This document shows positions 1 to 7,312 of a DNA stretch of 23,360 bases, piece after piece. The stretch is from positions 1-23,360 of the forward strand of contig JAISBK010000150.1 of the NCBI GenBank assembly GCA_031266255.1, given 5' to 3'. A program made the position numbers and the translations under genes. The notes beneath the pieces are model-generated. The model had not been told where the DNA came from. It ran no database searches and saw only the letters and a list, made by a program, of their open reading frames with translations. Position 1 is the first letter of the stretch. The number at the start of each line of letters is the position of its first letter. The stretch comes from Treponema sp. (GTDB lineage Bacteria; Spirochaetota; Spirochaetia; Treponematales; Breznakiellaceae).

Positions 1-2
1 AG

Positions 3-188
3 TACGCCCTGCGTATCCTCAATAACCCTCACAGTCCACAGGCCCTGCTCGTCGTCAAAGGCAAGGCGGTCAAACTGAAACCGCCGAAAAAAAGACCCGC
101 CAACCGTGCCGGTAAAAAAATCTACTCCTCTATCTTTTGCGTGTTTTTCTTTGTTACGGTCAGAACCTCCGGTGAAAAACGCTCGTAA
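3..188 (+). CDS. 3' end of an unidentified ORF, truncated by the window edge
   Basis: A frame open from the first bases of the window ends at TAA 186-188. The visible 61 residues are first basic (many Lys, Arg and Pro, about residues 18-39), then a short hydrophobic Phe/Val-rich stretch, then a basic tail. I do not recognise a family. It lies directly upstream of IS5 transposase remnants, so it may be part of another mobile element or a tail altered by insertion. The change from a basic to a hydrophobic reading suggests that the last part may not be original coding sequence. It could also be chance. Confidence 0.3.
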   Translation, partial: YALRILNNPHSPQALLVVKGKAVKLKPPKKRPANRAGKKIYSSIFCVFFFVTVRTSGEKRS

Positions 189-306
189 TACGCATAATTT
201 CCTTTATTACCAAATAGGGAGCGCGGCGGGAAAAAATGGGGAAGCCTCATGGTTTGACCGAGTTTTGCGGAAATTGGTCCTATCCAGGCGGGTGATATGC
301 GGGTGA

Positions 307-683
307 GAGCCGAAAGCAACCACGGTAATCATAGATTCCAAAAGTATTAAAAATGCGGATACGGCCGAAGAAAAGGGATATGATGCGGGAAAAAAACTTC
401 AGGGATAAAGCTACACATCGCCGTTGATACCAATGGCCTGCCCCATGCGGTTAGGGTGACCACGGCAAACGTGACTGACCGGGATGGAACGATTGAAATG
501 GTGCGCGCCCCAAACCTGACAAAAGTGGAGAAAGTCCAAGGTGACGGCGGGTACAGAGGTGAAAACTTCGCCAGAGCCATGAAAGTACTTATTGGAGCGG
601 AAGTTGAGGTGGTTAAACGCAAGGCGCTTCATACCTTTGCGGTGCGGCCCAGGCGGTGGGTGGTAGAGCGTACGTTTAGGTAG
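307..683 (+). pseudogene. IS5-family DDE transposase remnant
   Basis: Two overlapping frames together give an IS5-type transposase catalytic region. The first frame (about 307-396) carries the IIDSKS motif with the first catalytic Asp and then a GYDAGKK stretch. Reading continues in the -1 frame at a run of seven A (390-396) with SGIKLHIAVDTNGLPHA, then GDGGYRG with the second Asp (around 545), then WVVERTF with the catalytic Glu (around 665). TAG 681-683 stands where the family usually has Trp, so the protein is cut short there. The upstream N-terminal part is not recoverable and has a stop at 304-306. IS5 subgroups are known in which orfA and orfB join by A-run frameshifting, so the A7 may be original. 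The upstream and downstream stops still indicate a dead copy. Confidence 0.75.
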
Positions 684-752
684 CTGGAAAAGTTCCACCA
701 TGACGGTTCTTGCGTTTATATCGCTGCTGCTAAAAGATATTAAACAGGCTCT
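307..752 (+). mobile_element. Partial IS5-family insertion sequence, right end
   Basis: The transposase remnant is followed by a tail reading FVYIAAAKRY in one frame, like IS5-family C-termini, and then by TAAACAGGCTCT at 741-752. That resembles the terminal inverted repeat of many IS5-group elements. I found no matching left end (AGAGCCTGTT-like) in 1-306, so the left boundary is unknown and the element is probably truncated. It lies just downstream of csrA, with the two 3' ends facing each other. Confidence 0.55.
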
Positions 753-768
753 AACTACAGAGACATCC

Positions 769-1008
769 TTAGGCTTTAAAGATAGGTGCATCAGTACCGA
801 AATGCAATTCAGGAAATATGGGATTAGATTCTGCAGCGGCTTTATTTTCAGATTTAATTGAATCAAATACTTCTTGCCTAAAAACCTTTACTGTCTTGGG
901 AGCGTCAACTCCAATACGGATATGATCTCCCTGGATTTCTATGATCGATATGGAGATATCATCTCCTATCATGATCTTTTCGTTGACCTTGCGGGACAGG
1001 ATCAGCAT
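769..1008 (-). CDS. csrA: Carbon storage / translational regulator CsrA
   Basis: RNA-binding dimer that recognises GGA motifs in mRNA leaders. In flagellated bacteria outside the gamma-proteobacteria it typically represses flagellin translation and is antagonised by FliW. The protein has 79 residues. It starts MLILSRKVNEKIMIGD and contains IRIGVDAPKTVKVFRQEV, the conserved core with the C-terminal RNA-contacting Arg. The tail is longer than the 61-residue E. coli protein, as in many spirochaetes. I chose the ATG at 1008 because GGGGGAG lies 7 nt upstream; a GTG two codons earlier is possible. The start overlaps the fliW stop by 7 nt, indicating translational coupling. It is the last gene of the flgN-flgK-flgL-fliW-csrA cluster. 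Confidence 0.95.
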   Translation of the reverse strand: MLILSRKVNEKIMIGDDISISIIEIQGDHIRIGVDAPKTVKVFRQEVFDSIKSENKAAAESNPIFPELHFGTDAPIFKA

Positions 1009-1457
1009 GGGCACTCTCCCCCTTGTCGGTAAGCCATTAACTCCGCCATGACATCATGTTTAATCTTCCACCGGGGATCGGACAAGATTGCTTGCATACC
1101 GAAGCGGGTATCCCGGTTAATGACCAGAGGCCCCTGTAAATTAGCAGTCATTAAACCTTCTTGAGGGATAGTAAGAATTGAAAGAATCAGGGCATTACTC
1201 GGATCCGAAAGACCTATTTCCAGAAGCTCTTCATTATCGACATTAACCTCGTAATCAGGTCGAAAAAGAAAGGGATTGAGCAGAATAAAGGCGATGTTTT
1301 CCTCGTCTACTGATTGGAGCCAGTAGAAAGGCTGCCGTTTTGCATCAAAGAGTACGTACTCCTTATATGCTTCAAATCCCAAAAGCCCCTGGGAAAAAGT
1401 AATCTTTTGACGCTCATCCACTTCAATTACTCCGTATGCCTTGGTTGCAACCTTCAC
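1002..1457 (-). CDS. fliW: Flagellar assembly factor FliW
   Basis: FliW binds CsrA allosterically and also binds flagellin, forming a partner switch that couples flagellin export to its translation. The 151-residue protein has the family's features: an early QGLLGFE segment (about residues 23-29), a VNPFL-like turn seen here as LLNPFLFRPDY, and a late NLQGPLVINRDTRFGMQAIL region (about 106-125) matching the conserved Ala/Gly-Pro-Leu-Val-Ile-Asn motif. The start is GTG at 1457, with AGGAG 6-7 nt upstream. It lies 39 bp after flgL and overlaps csrA by 7 nt, an arrangement known from other bacteria with a FliW-CsrA switch. Confidence 0.93.
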   Translation of the reverse strand: MKVATKAYGVIEVDERQKITFSQGLLGFEAYKEYVLFDAKRQPFYWLQSVDEENIAFILLNPFLFRPDYEVNVDNEELLEIGLSDPSNALILSILTIPQEGLMTANLQGPLVINRDTRFGMQAILSDPRWKIKHDVMAELMAYRQGGECPC

Positions 1458-1496
1458 ATCCTGCTCCTCATCATGTAGGTAAACCCTAAGACCTTA

Positions 1497-2744
1497 CTAC
1501 CGCAAAAAATCAAGTAAGGTTGGAGAAAGCACCTTAGCCGCGGTTTGGAGGGCTGCTTTATGGGCAAATTCAAACATACCCAAATCCGTGGCTGCAGTGG
1601 CAAAGTCCAAGGAAGCTTCCCGATTTAAAGCTGCGGTAACATTGGGAATCTCTTCATTAAGCCTTTTCCAAGTCATCTCCGCCCGTTCTCCCCGGCTGCC
1701 AATCTCCGCAAGGCGGCTCTGCATGTTGTTTAAGGCGAGATCGATACCTCCAACCCCTTGGCTGCCTATGAAATCCACATCTCCCCGGAAGAGGCTATCC
1801 CTCAAGCGTAGTACCATGTCGAAAGCTGAACCTCCGGAAACCCGGGCACTAGGGTTCCAGTTCGGTGCGCCCACATCAGCATTGGCGACGATGATCCCTA
1901 AATCCTGCAATACCCGTGAATCTTGCCTATCCTCCATGCGAATGAGATGGGCGTTGGTCCCTTCCAAGGAAAGACCTCTTGTTTCAGGGTCCACATAGGC
2001 TTTTACCGGTGCGGGGGATTCGTTTATTTTTGCCACAATCGCCTCAAGGGTATCCCCAGGATTAACGGTAATCTCTTCTCCGTCCACATAAAAAGCCGCC
2101 GCAGTGGTAACCCGATACTCCGAAGCGTCAACCCCTGAAAATATCTGCATCTTTTCCGCCCAAAATGCTTCACCTCCGCTAATATCCAAGGTGGTATAGG
2201 TTCCATCGGTCGATTCTGTTTTTCGGGAAGCCCCTGCACCCCAATATTCCACCCCTACTACCATGATTTCTCCACCCCCCTGGACCGTTCCCTCTACAAT
2301 ACGGAAGGGTTCGGTAAATGCCTTATCCCCGGAAAAGATCTGTCGGCCATCAGGCCCTAGGGCATTGGAAACAGAAACTAATTCCTTGAGCAGTTCATTA
2401 ACCTCCACGGCCATGTATTGCATATCCTCTTTGGTATAGATGCCGTTTGCCCCCTGGATTGCAATCTCCCGTATCCGCTGCATCAGGTCATTGCCCTGCC
2501 TGAGATAGGTATCGGTCTGGTTAAAATGATCTCGGGCATAGAGGGTGTTTTTTTCAAACCGCTCAAGCCTGGCCAAGTAAGACTCATAACGCACTGCATG
2601 GGAGGCTGCTAAGGGGTCATCCCGCAACTCATGTATCTTGGTTTGTCCTGCGATCTTAGCCTGTACCTTTGCAAGCCCCTCTTCTTGACGTCTGAGGTAA
2701 AACTGCATATCGTTGTTCGGCATATCCGTAGAAAGTCTGCGCAT
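1497..2744 (-). CDS. flgL: Flagellar hook-associated protein 3 (FlgL)
   Basis: FlgL is the junction protein between hook and filament and is secreted through the flagellar type III apparatus; in spirochaetes it acts in the periplasmic flagellum. The 415-residue protein has a flagellin-like N-terminal helix (MRRLSTDMPNNDMQFYLRRQ), an RDDPLAA motif (about residues 42-48) typical of flagellin and HAP3, and a Leu/Ala-rich C-terminal coiled-coil region. A variable middle domain (about 130-320) separates them. The start ATG has AAGGAG 7 nt upstream. It lies 76 bp downstream of flgK, on the same strand, in the usual flgK-flgL order. Confidence 0.93.
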   Translation of the reverse strand: MRRLSTDMPNNDMQFYLRRQEEGLAKVQAKIAGQTKIHELRDDPLAASHAVRYESYLARLERFEKNTLYARDHFNQTDTYLRQGNDLMQRIREIAIQGANGIYTKEDMQYMAVEVNELLKELVSVSNALGPDGRQIFSGDKAFTEPFRIVEGTVQGGGEIMVVGVEYWGAGASRKTESTDGTYTTLDISGGEAFWAEKMQIFSGVDASEYRVTTAAAFYVDGEEITVNPGDTLEAIVAKINESPAPVKAYVDPETRGLSLEGTNAHLIRMEDRQDSRVLQDLGIIVANADVGAPNWNPSARVSGGSAFDMVLRLRDSLFRGDVDFIGSQGVGGIDLALNNMQSRLAEIGSRGERAEMTWKRLNEEIPNVTAALNREASLDFATAATDLGMFEFAHKAALQTAAKVLSPTLLDFLR

Positions 2745-2820
2745 TTGTATACTCCTTGTGTTATATTACAGGATGACGGCTAATACAATCGGGCTGCACC
2801 GAATGTAAACCAGGTCAGTC

Positions 2821-4698
2821 CTATACTCCCATTCGGTTAATCAGGGTATCCAGCAGGGAGTTCATAGTGGTGATAAACCGCGCCGCCGCCGCGTAGCCAT
2901 GTTGGTACTTGATCATGTTTGCCAGTTCTTCATCCATATTAACCCCGGAAACCGATTGCCGCATATCCTTGAGCTGTTTCATCACCAGGTTCTGCGTTTC
3001 CAGCGCCCGGTTACTCTGCTCCCCTAAAAGCCCAATACGGCCCACCGCGTCGGCAAAGTAATCATCAAAGGTCCCCAACTGCCCTACCATAACCTCGGAA
3101 TTCCTGATTGAGGCGATGGCCAAGGCAGCTTCTCCATTCCCTGGGTTAGCTGGCCTGCCATTTTCACCTAAACCAGACGCCACCGAGGCTGGTTCCTTGA
3201 TAAGGGCAGGGTTTACTTCAATCCACCCGGATGGGTGGGCTACCGGGGCAGTAGAAAAATTAGCGGTACTCCCCCGCAGGGAAGCAACCGCGTCAGGCCG
3301 ACTCCAGTCATACGCCCCATCAGGGCCGGAACGGTTTAAAATCCCTGCATACCCTTCTAAGAAACGGCCTGAATCTTCAATATGGCGAATCACAAAATCA
3401 GGGTTATCCTGCGATTCTGAAGGGGTTCCCTTAAGGCTGAGCCGACCTTCCCGGTTCAATCGGGCCACCACTTCCGCTCCTGAATTATTTATCCGGGAGA
3501 CAATATCCCCTACGGTATCGGTTGGATAATAGGGTATCTGGGTTTCACCGCTTGCTGCTGCAAGGGTAATCACCCCGGTCAGCCCCACCTGATCCCGGGG
3601 CTCCAACATATTGGTTCCAGTGATACGGAACATATAGCTTGAATCAAAAGTACCATCTCCGTCCCGGTCATAATTACCGTTGACATTGGTCACAAAGTGA
3701 TATTCGGTAAAGAAGTCTTGCCCAGTAAGGCCATTGATACCATAACCGTCACGGTGCACTTCATTCACGAGATCCACAAAATTCATGGTCATGGAGTCCA
3801 AGCTTTGTATCTCTGATTGAATCGTCGTGTCTCGGAGTTCCACCAGGGCCGCGAGACTGCCGTTGCGGAACTGGATTTCTTCCCCGGTATCTTCCCAGCG
3901 GATCCGGGAATAGCCCTCAGTCTCAATGCCTGGTTCCAAGGCAAATTGACGGCCTATATGCCCCTGAACCAGGACCATCCCCGCAGTATGAACCATGAAT
4001 TCGTCCGGGTCTCGGCTATCAATGGTAATATCAACAATAGATGAAAGTTTATCCACCAGGAGGTCCCGCCGATCTAAGAGATCATTGGGATTATCCCCTT
4101 GGGCTCTCACCTTTTGAATATCCTGGTTTAAGCCCGCAATCTGCCGGGAAAGTTCGTTTACCCGTCTGACCGTGAGCTGAATGTCCTCTTCAACCATGTC
4201 CTTGAGACCCTGAAGAGACTGGTAACGGTCGTGGATACCGTCGATGAGGGTCTTGCCCCGTTCAATTACCGCAGTACGAGGAGCAGTATCAGTGGGGTAT
4301 ACAGAAAGTTCCTGCCAGGCGTCCCAAAAAGCATCCATCTTGCCCCGAATTGAATTATCCCCCGGTTCCAGGTAAATCTGTTCTAGCATCCGGATATACG
4401 GATCCCTGGTTCCCCAGTACCCTTCCCCGCCTGCCTGGGCCACAATACGTTTATCGAGGACCTGATCCCGAAGCCGTTCTACTCGTTCTACTACCGTTCC
4501 CTGACCAAGTTGACCAGGAGTCTCTGCCCGGTTAAGGCCGGGCATATACAACGGTTCAAAAGCTGAAAATTCCACTCGCTGTCGAGAATAACCTTCAGTA
4601 GAGGCATTTGAAAGATTATGTCCCGTGGTGTTGAGTGCCTGTTCATGGGCAGACACAGCCCGTTTTCCTAGTTCTATACCTAAAAAGGTCGATGCCAT
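2821..4698 (-). CDS. flgK: Flagellar hook-associated protein 1 (FlgK)
   Basis: FlgK is the hook-proximal junction protein, exported by the flagellar secretion system. The 625-residue protein begins with the flagellar rod/hook signature: TFLGIELGKRAVSAHEQALN, then TTGHNLSNASTEGYSRQRVEF (residues about 24-44). It has a coiled-coil segment around 160-200 and ends with a conserved helix containing VSGVNMDEELANMIKYQ. Length is normal for the family. The start ATG has AGGAG about 9 nt upstream. It lies 16 bp after flgN, whose product is its likely chaperone. Confidence 0.95.
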   Translation of the reverse strand: MASTFLGIELGKRAVSAHEQALNTTGHNLSNASTEGYSRQRVEFSAFEPLYMPGLNRAETPGQLGQGTVVERVERLRDQVLDKRIVAQAGGEGYWGTRDPYIRMLEQIYLEPGDNSIRGKMDAFWDAWQELSVYPTDTAPRTAVIERGKTLIDGIHDRYQSLQGLKDMVEEDIQLTVRRVNELSRQIAGLNQDIQKVRAQGDNPNDLLDRRDLLVDKLSSIVDITIDSRDPDEFMVHTAGMVLVQGHIGRQFALEPGIETEGYSRIRWEDTGEEIQFRNGSLAALVELRDTTIQSEIQSLDSMTMNFVDLVNEVHRDGYGINGLTGQDFFTEYHFVTNVNGNYDRDGDGTFDSSYMFRITGTNMLEPRDQVGLTGVITLAAASGETQIPYYPTDTVGDIVSRINNSGAEVVARLNREGRLSLKGTPSESQDNPDFVIRHIEDSGRFLEGYAGILNRSGPDGAYDWSRPDAVASLRGSTANFSTAPVAHPSGWIEVNPALIKEPASVASGLGENGRPANPGNGEAALAIASIRNSEVMVGQLGTFDDYFADAVGRIGLLGEQSNRALETQNLVMKQLKDMRQSVSGVNMDEELANMIKYQHGYAAAARFITTMNSLLDTLINRMGV

Positions 4699-4714
4699 GA
4701 CGATTTTCTCCTAA

Positions 4715-5287
4715 TTAGAGGCTATGATTCACCACCATACTCCGAGCATCCGTCGTTACCTTGGTTCCCCACCGGGAATAGAAACGAGTTTTACGATCAG
4801 GACACGCGGCTTCAAGGAAGCTATTTATCGTGGTTTTTGCTTCATTGAGGTATGTTACCAAAGATTCATTAGCCATCCGTACTTTAAGAGCTCTCAGTTT
4901 AAGGTTCCGGTACATTTCGGTTAAGCCATTTCGGTCTTGTTCTGGAAATCGAGACACCAGACCATAAAAACCCGAAGGAGGATTAGCATTACCGGTTTGA
5001 GGAAGCATTCCCTGTTCTTCAAGAAGATTTGATAACAAGGCCGCCCGTTCCGTTTCCAATGCCTGAAATTGATCGGCGTATTGATTCATGGTACGAAGTA
5101 AGGATTCAAAATCGATCCATTCCCGGTTAATAACCGCATTCCTCACTGAATCTTGAATCGCTGAAATGTTCTCCAAAAGTTCATTTTGTACGTGCAATAA
5201 GAGTAAATTCCGTTCACCTTCCATTACTTCATCACCCGACTTGGTACCAGAGATGTCCTCCACGAGTACATTTGCATCCACTTCCAT
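4715..5287 (-). CDS. flgN: FlgN-like flagellar export chaperone
   Basis: FlgN-type chaperones bind the C-termini of FlgK and FlgL in the cytoplasm before export. The 190-residue protein is predicted to be mostly helical. It has Leu-rich heptad-like stretches (about residues 28-90) and a C-terminal part with FYSRWGTKVTTDARSMVVNHSL-like character, similar to the FlgN tail. I chose ATG 5287 because TGGAGG lies 6 nt upstream; the open frame extends to a TTG at 5305 with no support. The family call rests mainly on the helical pattern, size and position immediately before flgK, because FlgN sequences diverge strongly. A possible sigma-28 promoter lies just upstream. Confidence 0.75.
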   Translation of the reverse strand: MEVDANVLVEDISGTKSGDEVMEGERNLLLLHVQNELLENISAIQDSVRNAVINREWIDFESLLRTMNQYADQFQALETERAALLSNLLEEQGMLPQTGNANPPSGFYGLVSRFPEQDRNGLTEMYRNLKLRALKVRMANESLVTYLNEAKTTINSFLEAACPDRKTRFYSRWGTKVTTDARSMVVNHSL

Positions 5288-5304
5288 TGTGTGCCTCCAA
5301 TTCA

Positions 5305-5331
5305 ATATCGGTCATTGTGGGAATTAAATTA
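5305..5331 (-). promoter_or_regulatory. Possible sigma-28 (FliA) promoter for flgN
   Basis: On the minus strand, TAATTTAA (5324-5331) is followed after exactly 11 nt by ACCGATAT (5305-5312). This compares with the sigma-28 consensus TAAAGTTT-N11-GCCGATAA. The -10 core CCGATA is intact, while the -35 is a weak match. The predicted start would lie about 11 nt before the flgN ATG and keep the TGGAGG ribosome site. Confidence 0.45.
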
Positions 5332-5401
5332 ATTGATAGATTTACACGGAAGTATTTCTGGTTATACATTCAGGAACATAATTATTCCTTGTCATCTTGT
5401 A

Positions 5402-5473
5402 AGCGGGAAACGGGAGTCGGACCCGCGACATCCACCTTGGCAAGGTGGCGCTCTACCACTGAGCTATTCCCGC
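5402..5473 (-). tRNA. tRNA-Gly (GCC)
   Basis: The reverse complement folds as a cloverleaf. The acceptor GCGGGAA pairs with TTCCCGC, the D arm is GCTC..GAGC, the anticodon stem-loop carries GCC, and the T loop is GGTCCGACTC. The 3' CCA is not encoded. It is the last of three tRNA genes transcribed leftwards. Confidence 0.93.
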
Positions 5474-5478
5474 ATAAC

Positions 5479-5551
5479 TGAGCCGCGAAGGGATCGAACC
5501 TTCGACCCGCAGATTAAGAGTCTGCTGCTCTACCAGCTGAGCTAGCGGCCC
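5479..5551 (-). tRNA. tRNA-Lys (CTT)
   Basis: In the reverse complement the acceptor GGGCCGC pairs with GCGGCTC (one G-U). The anticodon loop is CTCTTAA, giving CTT, and the T loop contains GGTTCGATCC. The discriminator is A and CCA is not encoded. It lies 5 nt upstream of tRNA-Gly, so the two are cotranscribed. Confidence 0.93.
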
Positions 5552-5594
5552 ATATACTAAAATCCTACTGTTTCTTAAGGACCGCTATCAACCC

Positions 5595-5668
5595 TGCGTC
5601 CGACAGGACTCGAACCTGCGGCCTACGGATTCGAAGTCCGTCGCTCTATCCAGCTGAGCTACGAACGC
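5595..5668 (-). tRNA. tRNA-Arg (TCG)
   Basis: In the reverse complement the acceptor GCGTTCG pairs with CGGACGC (one U-G). The anticodon loop is CTTCGAA, giving TCG, and the T loop is GGTTCGAGTCC. The discriminator is A and CCA is not encoded. It is the first gene of the tRNA operon, with a promoter just upstream. Confidence 0.93.
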
Positions 5669-5682
5669 AATTAACTGTATAC

Positions 5683-5712
5683 ATAATACGTATTATGGAA
5701 TGAGTATGTCAA
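5683..5712 (-). promoter_or_regulatory. Sigma-70 promoter of the tRNA operon, with palindrome over the -10
   Basis: On the minus strand the -35 TTGACA (5707-5712) and -10 TATTAT (5683-5688) are 18 nt apart, placing the start about 8 nt before tRNA-Arg. The -10 lies inside a perfect 16-bp palindrome, CATAATACGTATTATG (5682-5697). Confidence 0.65.
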
Positions 5713-5750
5713 TACCCGATTCGCTTCAAAAACAAAATTTTTACCAGAAA

Positions 5751-5784
5751 AGGCTATTGCAAAGCTAAAATTTTGCAATAGCCT
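5751..5784 (-). terminator. Rho-independent terminator after pta
   Basis: AGGCTATTGCAAA (5751-5763) is complementary to TTTGCAATAGCCT (5772-5784). On the minus strand the stem is followed by TTTTCT, and it lies 49 nt after the pta stop. It also separates pta from the tRNA operon. Confidence 0.8.
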
Positions 5785-5832
5785 CAATTTATCGCACATT
5801 ACGGTAGGATCAACCCTTATAATACCGGGTAG

Positions 5833-6828
5833 TTACTTGGCCCGAGACAGAGTAACCGCCGCGGTAACCACGATATCATCCACCGAAGCTCCCCGGGATA
5901 AATCGCTTATGGGCTTGGCAAAACCCTGCAGAAAAGGACCAAAGGCTTCGGCTTTTCCCAATCGCTGCACCAGTTTGTATCCAATATTCCCTGCACCTAA
6001 ATCAGGGAAGACCAGGGTATTGACCTTGCCCCGGACCGGACTACCTGGGGCCTTCTTATCAGTTACCGAGGGTACCAGGGCCGCATCAGCCTGCAATTCT
6101 CCGTCAAATACAAAATTGGGCTTCTTTGCCTTGAGCAGTTCAGTAGCGGTCTGCACCTTTTGTACATTTTCATGATCTGCAGAACCTTTAGTCGAAAATG
6201 AGAGGAGGGCCACTACCGGTTCTGTATCCAAGAATTCTCGGCATGACTGGGCCGCACTTTCTGCAATGTCTGCAAGCTGCTCTGCAGTAGGCGCTGGAAT
6301 CACCGCACAATCCGAGAAGATAAGCGCCCCTTCTACTCCCCACGCCGGATCCGGGGTCTGAACCACAAAACAAGATGAAGCGGTCTTTAGTCCAGGAATT
6401 GTCCCTATAATGGCAAGACCTGCCCGCAGTACATCCCCGGTAGTGTTTTCCGCGCCTGCAACCATAGCATCAACCTCACCAAGCCGTACCATCATCGCGC
6501 CCCAGCGCAGCGGAGCAAGAATATCAAGTTTTGCCTGTTCAGGGGTCATACCTTTTTTCTTCCGCAGCTCATAGTATTCCTGGGCGTATTTTTCTATGAG
6601 CGGTGAAGTAGCAGGATCCACAAGGTGAATTCCATCTAGTTTGACCCCCTCTTGCGCAGCTACTTTCTGCACCTCAGGCTCTTTACCGATAAGGGTTATT
6701 GATGCGGCAAGTCTTTCGTCCGCGAGAATCCGGGCAGCCTTGATCGTCCGCGGCTCTGTTCCCTCAGGGAACACCAATTTTTTCTGCAAGGATTGAGCCT
6801 TGTGACGCATGTCTTTTACAAAATCCAT
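5833..6828 (-). CDS. pta: Phosphate acetyltransferase
   Basis: Converts acetyl-CoA and phosphate to acetyl phosphate and CoA, the step before acetate kinase in fermentative ATP formation, or in reverse for acetate activation. The 331-residue protein is the short, single-domain PTA form (E. coli Pta is much longer). Family motifs include LVFPEGTEPRTIKAA (about residues 18-32), VAGAENTTGDVLRAGL (about 122-137) and, near the C-terminus, FPDLGAGNIGYKLVQRLG and GPFLQGFAKPISDLSRG. I chose ATG 6828 because AAGGAGT lies 6 nt upstream; the frame runs to 6885 without a ribosome site. A sigma-70 promoter and a downstream terminator make it a single-gene unit. No ackA is next to it. Confidence 0.95.
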   Translation of the reverse strand: MDFVKDMRHKAQSLQKKLVFPEGTEPRTIKAARILADERLAASITLIGKEPEVQKVAAQEGVKLDGIHLVDPATSPLIEKYAQEYYELRKKKGMTPEQAKLDILAPLRWGAMMVRLGEVDAMVAGAENTTGDVLRAGLAIIGTIPGLKTASSCFVVQTPDPAWGVEGALIFSDCAVIPAPTAEQLADIAESAAQSCREFLDTEPVVALLSFSTKGSADHENVQKVQTATELLKAKKPNFVFDGELQADAALVPSVTDKKAPGSPVRGKVNTLVFPDLGAGNIGYKLVQRLGKAEAFGPFLQGFAKPISDLSRGASVDDIVVTAAVTLSRAK

Positions 6829-6852
6829 AGAGTACTCCTTATTATTTTTTTT

Positions 6853-6881
6853 AGTATACCTGCTTATAGAGAACAGCGCAA
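6853..6881 (-). promoter_or_regulatory. Sigma-70 promoter for pta
   Basis: On the minus strand TTGCGC (6876-6881) and TATACT (6853-6858) are separated by 17 nt, ending 24 nt before the pta ATG. This leaves room for AAGGAGT in the leader. Confidence 0.55.
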
Positions 6882-6916
6882 GCAAATATAAAAGGAGAAA
6901 AGTAGTACCGATCCCC

Positions 6917-7306
6917 TTATTGGGTCATAACTTCTGCAGCGGTCTTAGCTTGGGCTTCCAAGTCATATATGTTAACCTCCGCCTCCCTAAGCCAGCCCCG
7001 GTAATTTCCTTCTACTAAGATCCAGGATTCAGAGGTTCCGGTGACTAAACGGCGTTCCAGGATCCGTACAATAGAGCCCCGGCGCAGGTATCCAAGAGAA
7101 ACCCCACCTTGACCAGGCTCATTCACCACATGGGTATAAGAAATGCTCACCACGCCGTATCCTATACCCGAACGAGAAAGAGGGTAGGTCGGAGGCGGTA
7201 CGATTAACACCTCCTGGGTAGTCCGAGTACAAGAACCCCAGAATACCACTATGCCTATCATTAACAGAACACGTACTTGACCGTAATACACTAAAACCTC
7301 TTTCAT
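6917..7306 (-). CDS. Small lipoprotein with SH3-like C-terminal domain
   Basis: A 129-residue exported protein. The N-terminal basic and hydrophobic stretch (VLLMIGIVVFWGSC) ends in a lipobox-like sequence, with Cys at about residue 26, so it is probably a lipoprotein. The mature part has a short-beta-strand pattern: GVVSISYTHV, then GYLRRGSIVRILERR and WILVEGNYRGWLREAEVNIYD. This resembles bacterial SH3-like (SH3b) domains, which often bind cell-wall components. The start is uncertain: ATG 7306 has no good ribosome site, and a TTG at 7327 overlaps the divergent gene. It is 88 bp downstream-side of pta's start on the same strand. Function unknown. Confidence 0.6.
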   Translation of the reverse strand: MKEVLVYYGQVRVLLMIGIVVFWGSCTRTTQEVLIVPPPTYPLSRSGIGYGVVSISYTHVVNEPGQGGVSLGYLRRGSIVRILERRLVTGTSESWILVEGNYRGWLREAEVNIYDLEAQAKTAAEVMTQ

Positions 7307-7312
7307 TGTGAT

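Noticed and set aside
1588..1998. Long plus-strand ORF opposite flgL, and similar ORFs opposite flgK, pta, cobT and yejA
   Set aside because: They are antisense shadows of clear genes, with no ribosome sites and no recognisable domains.
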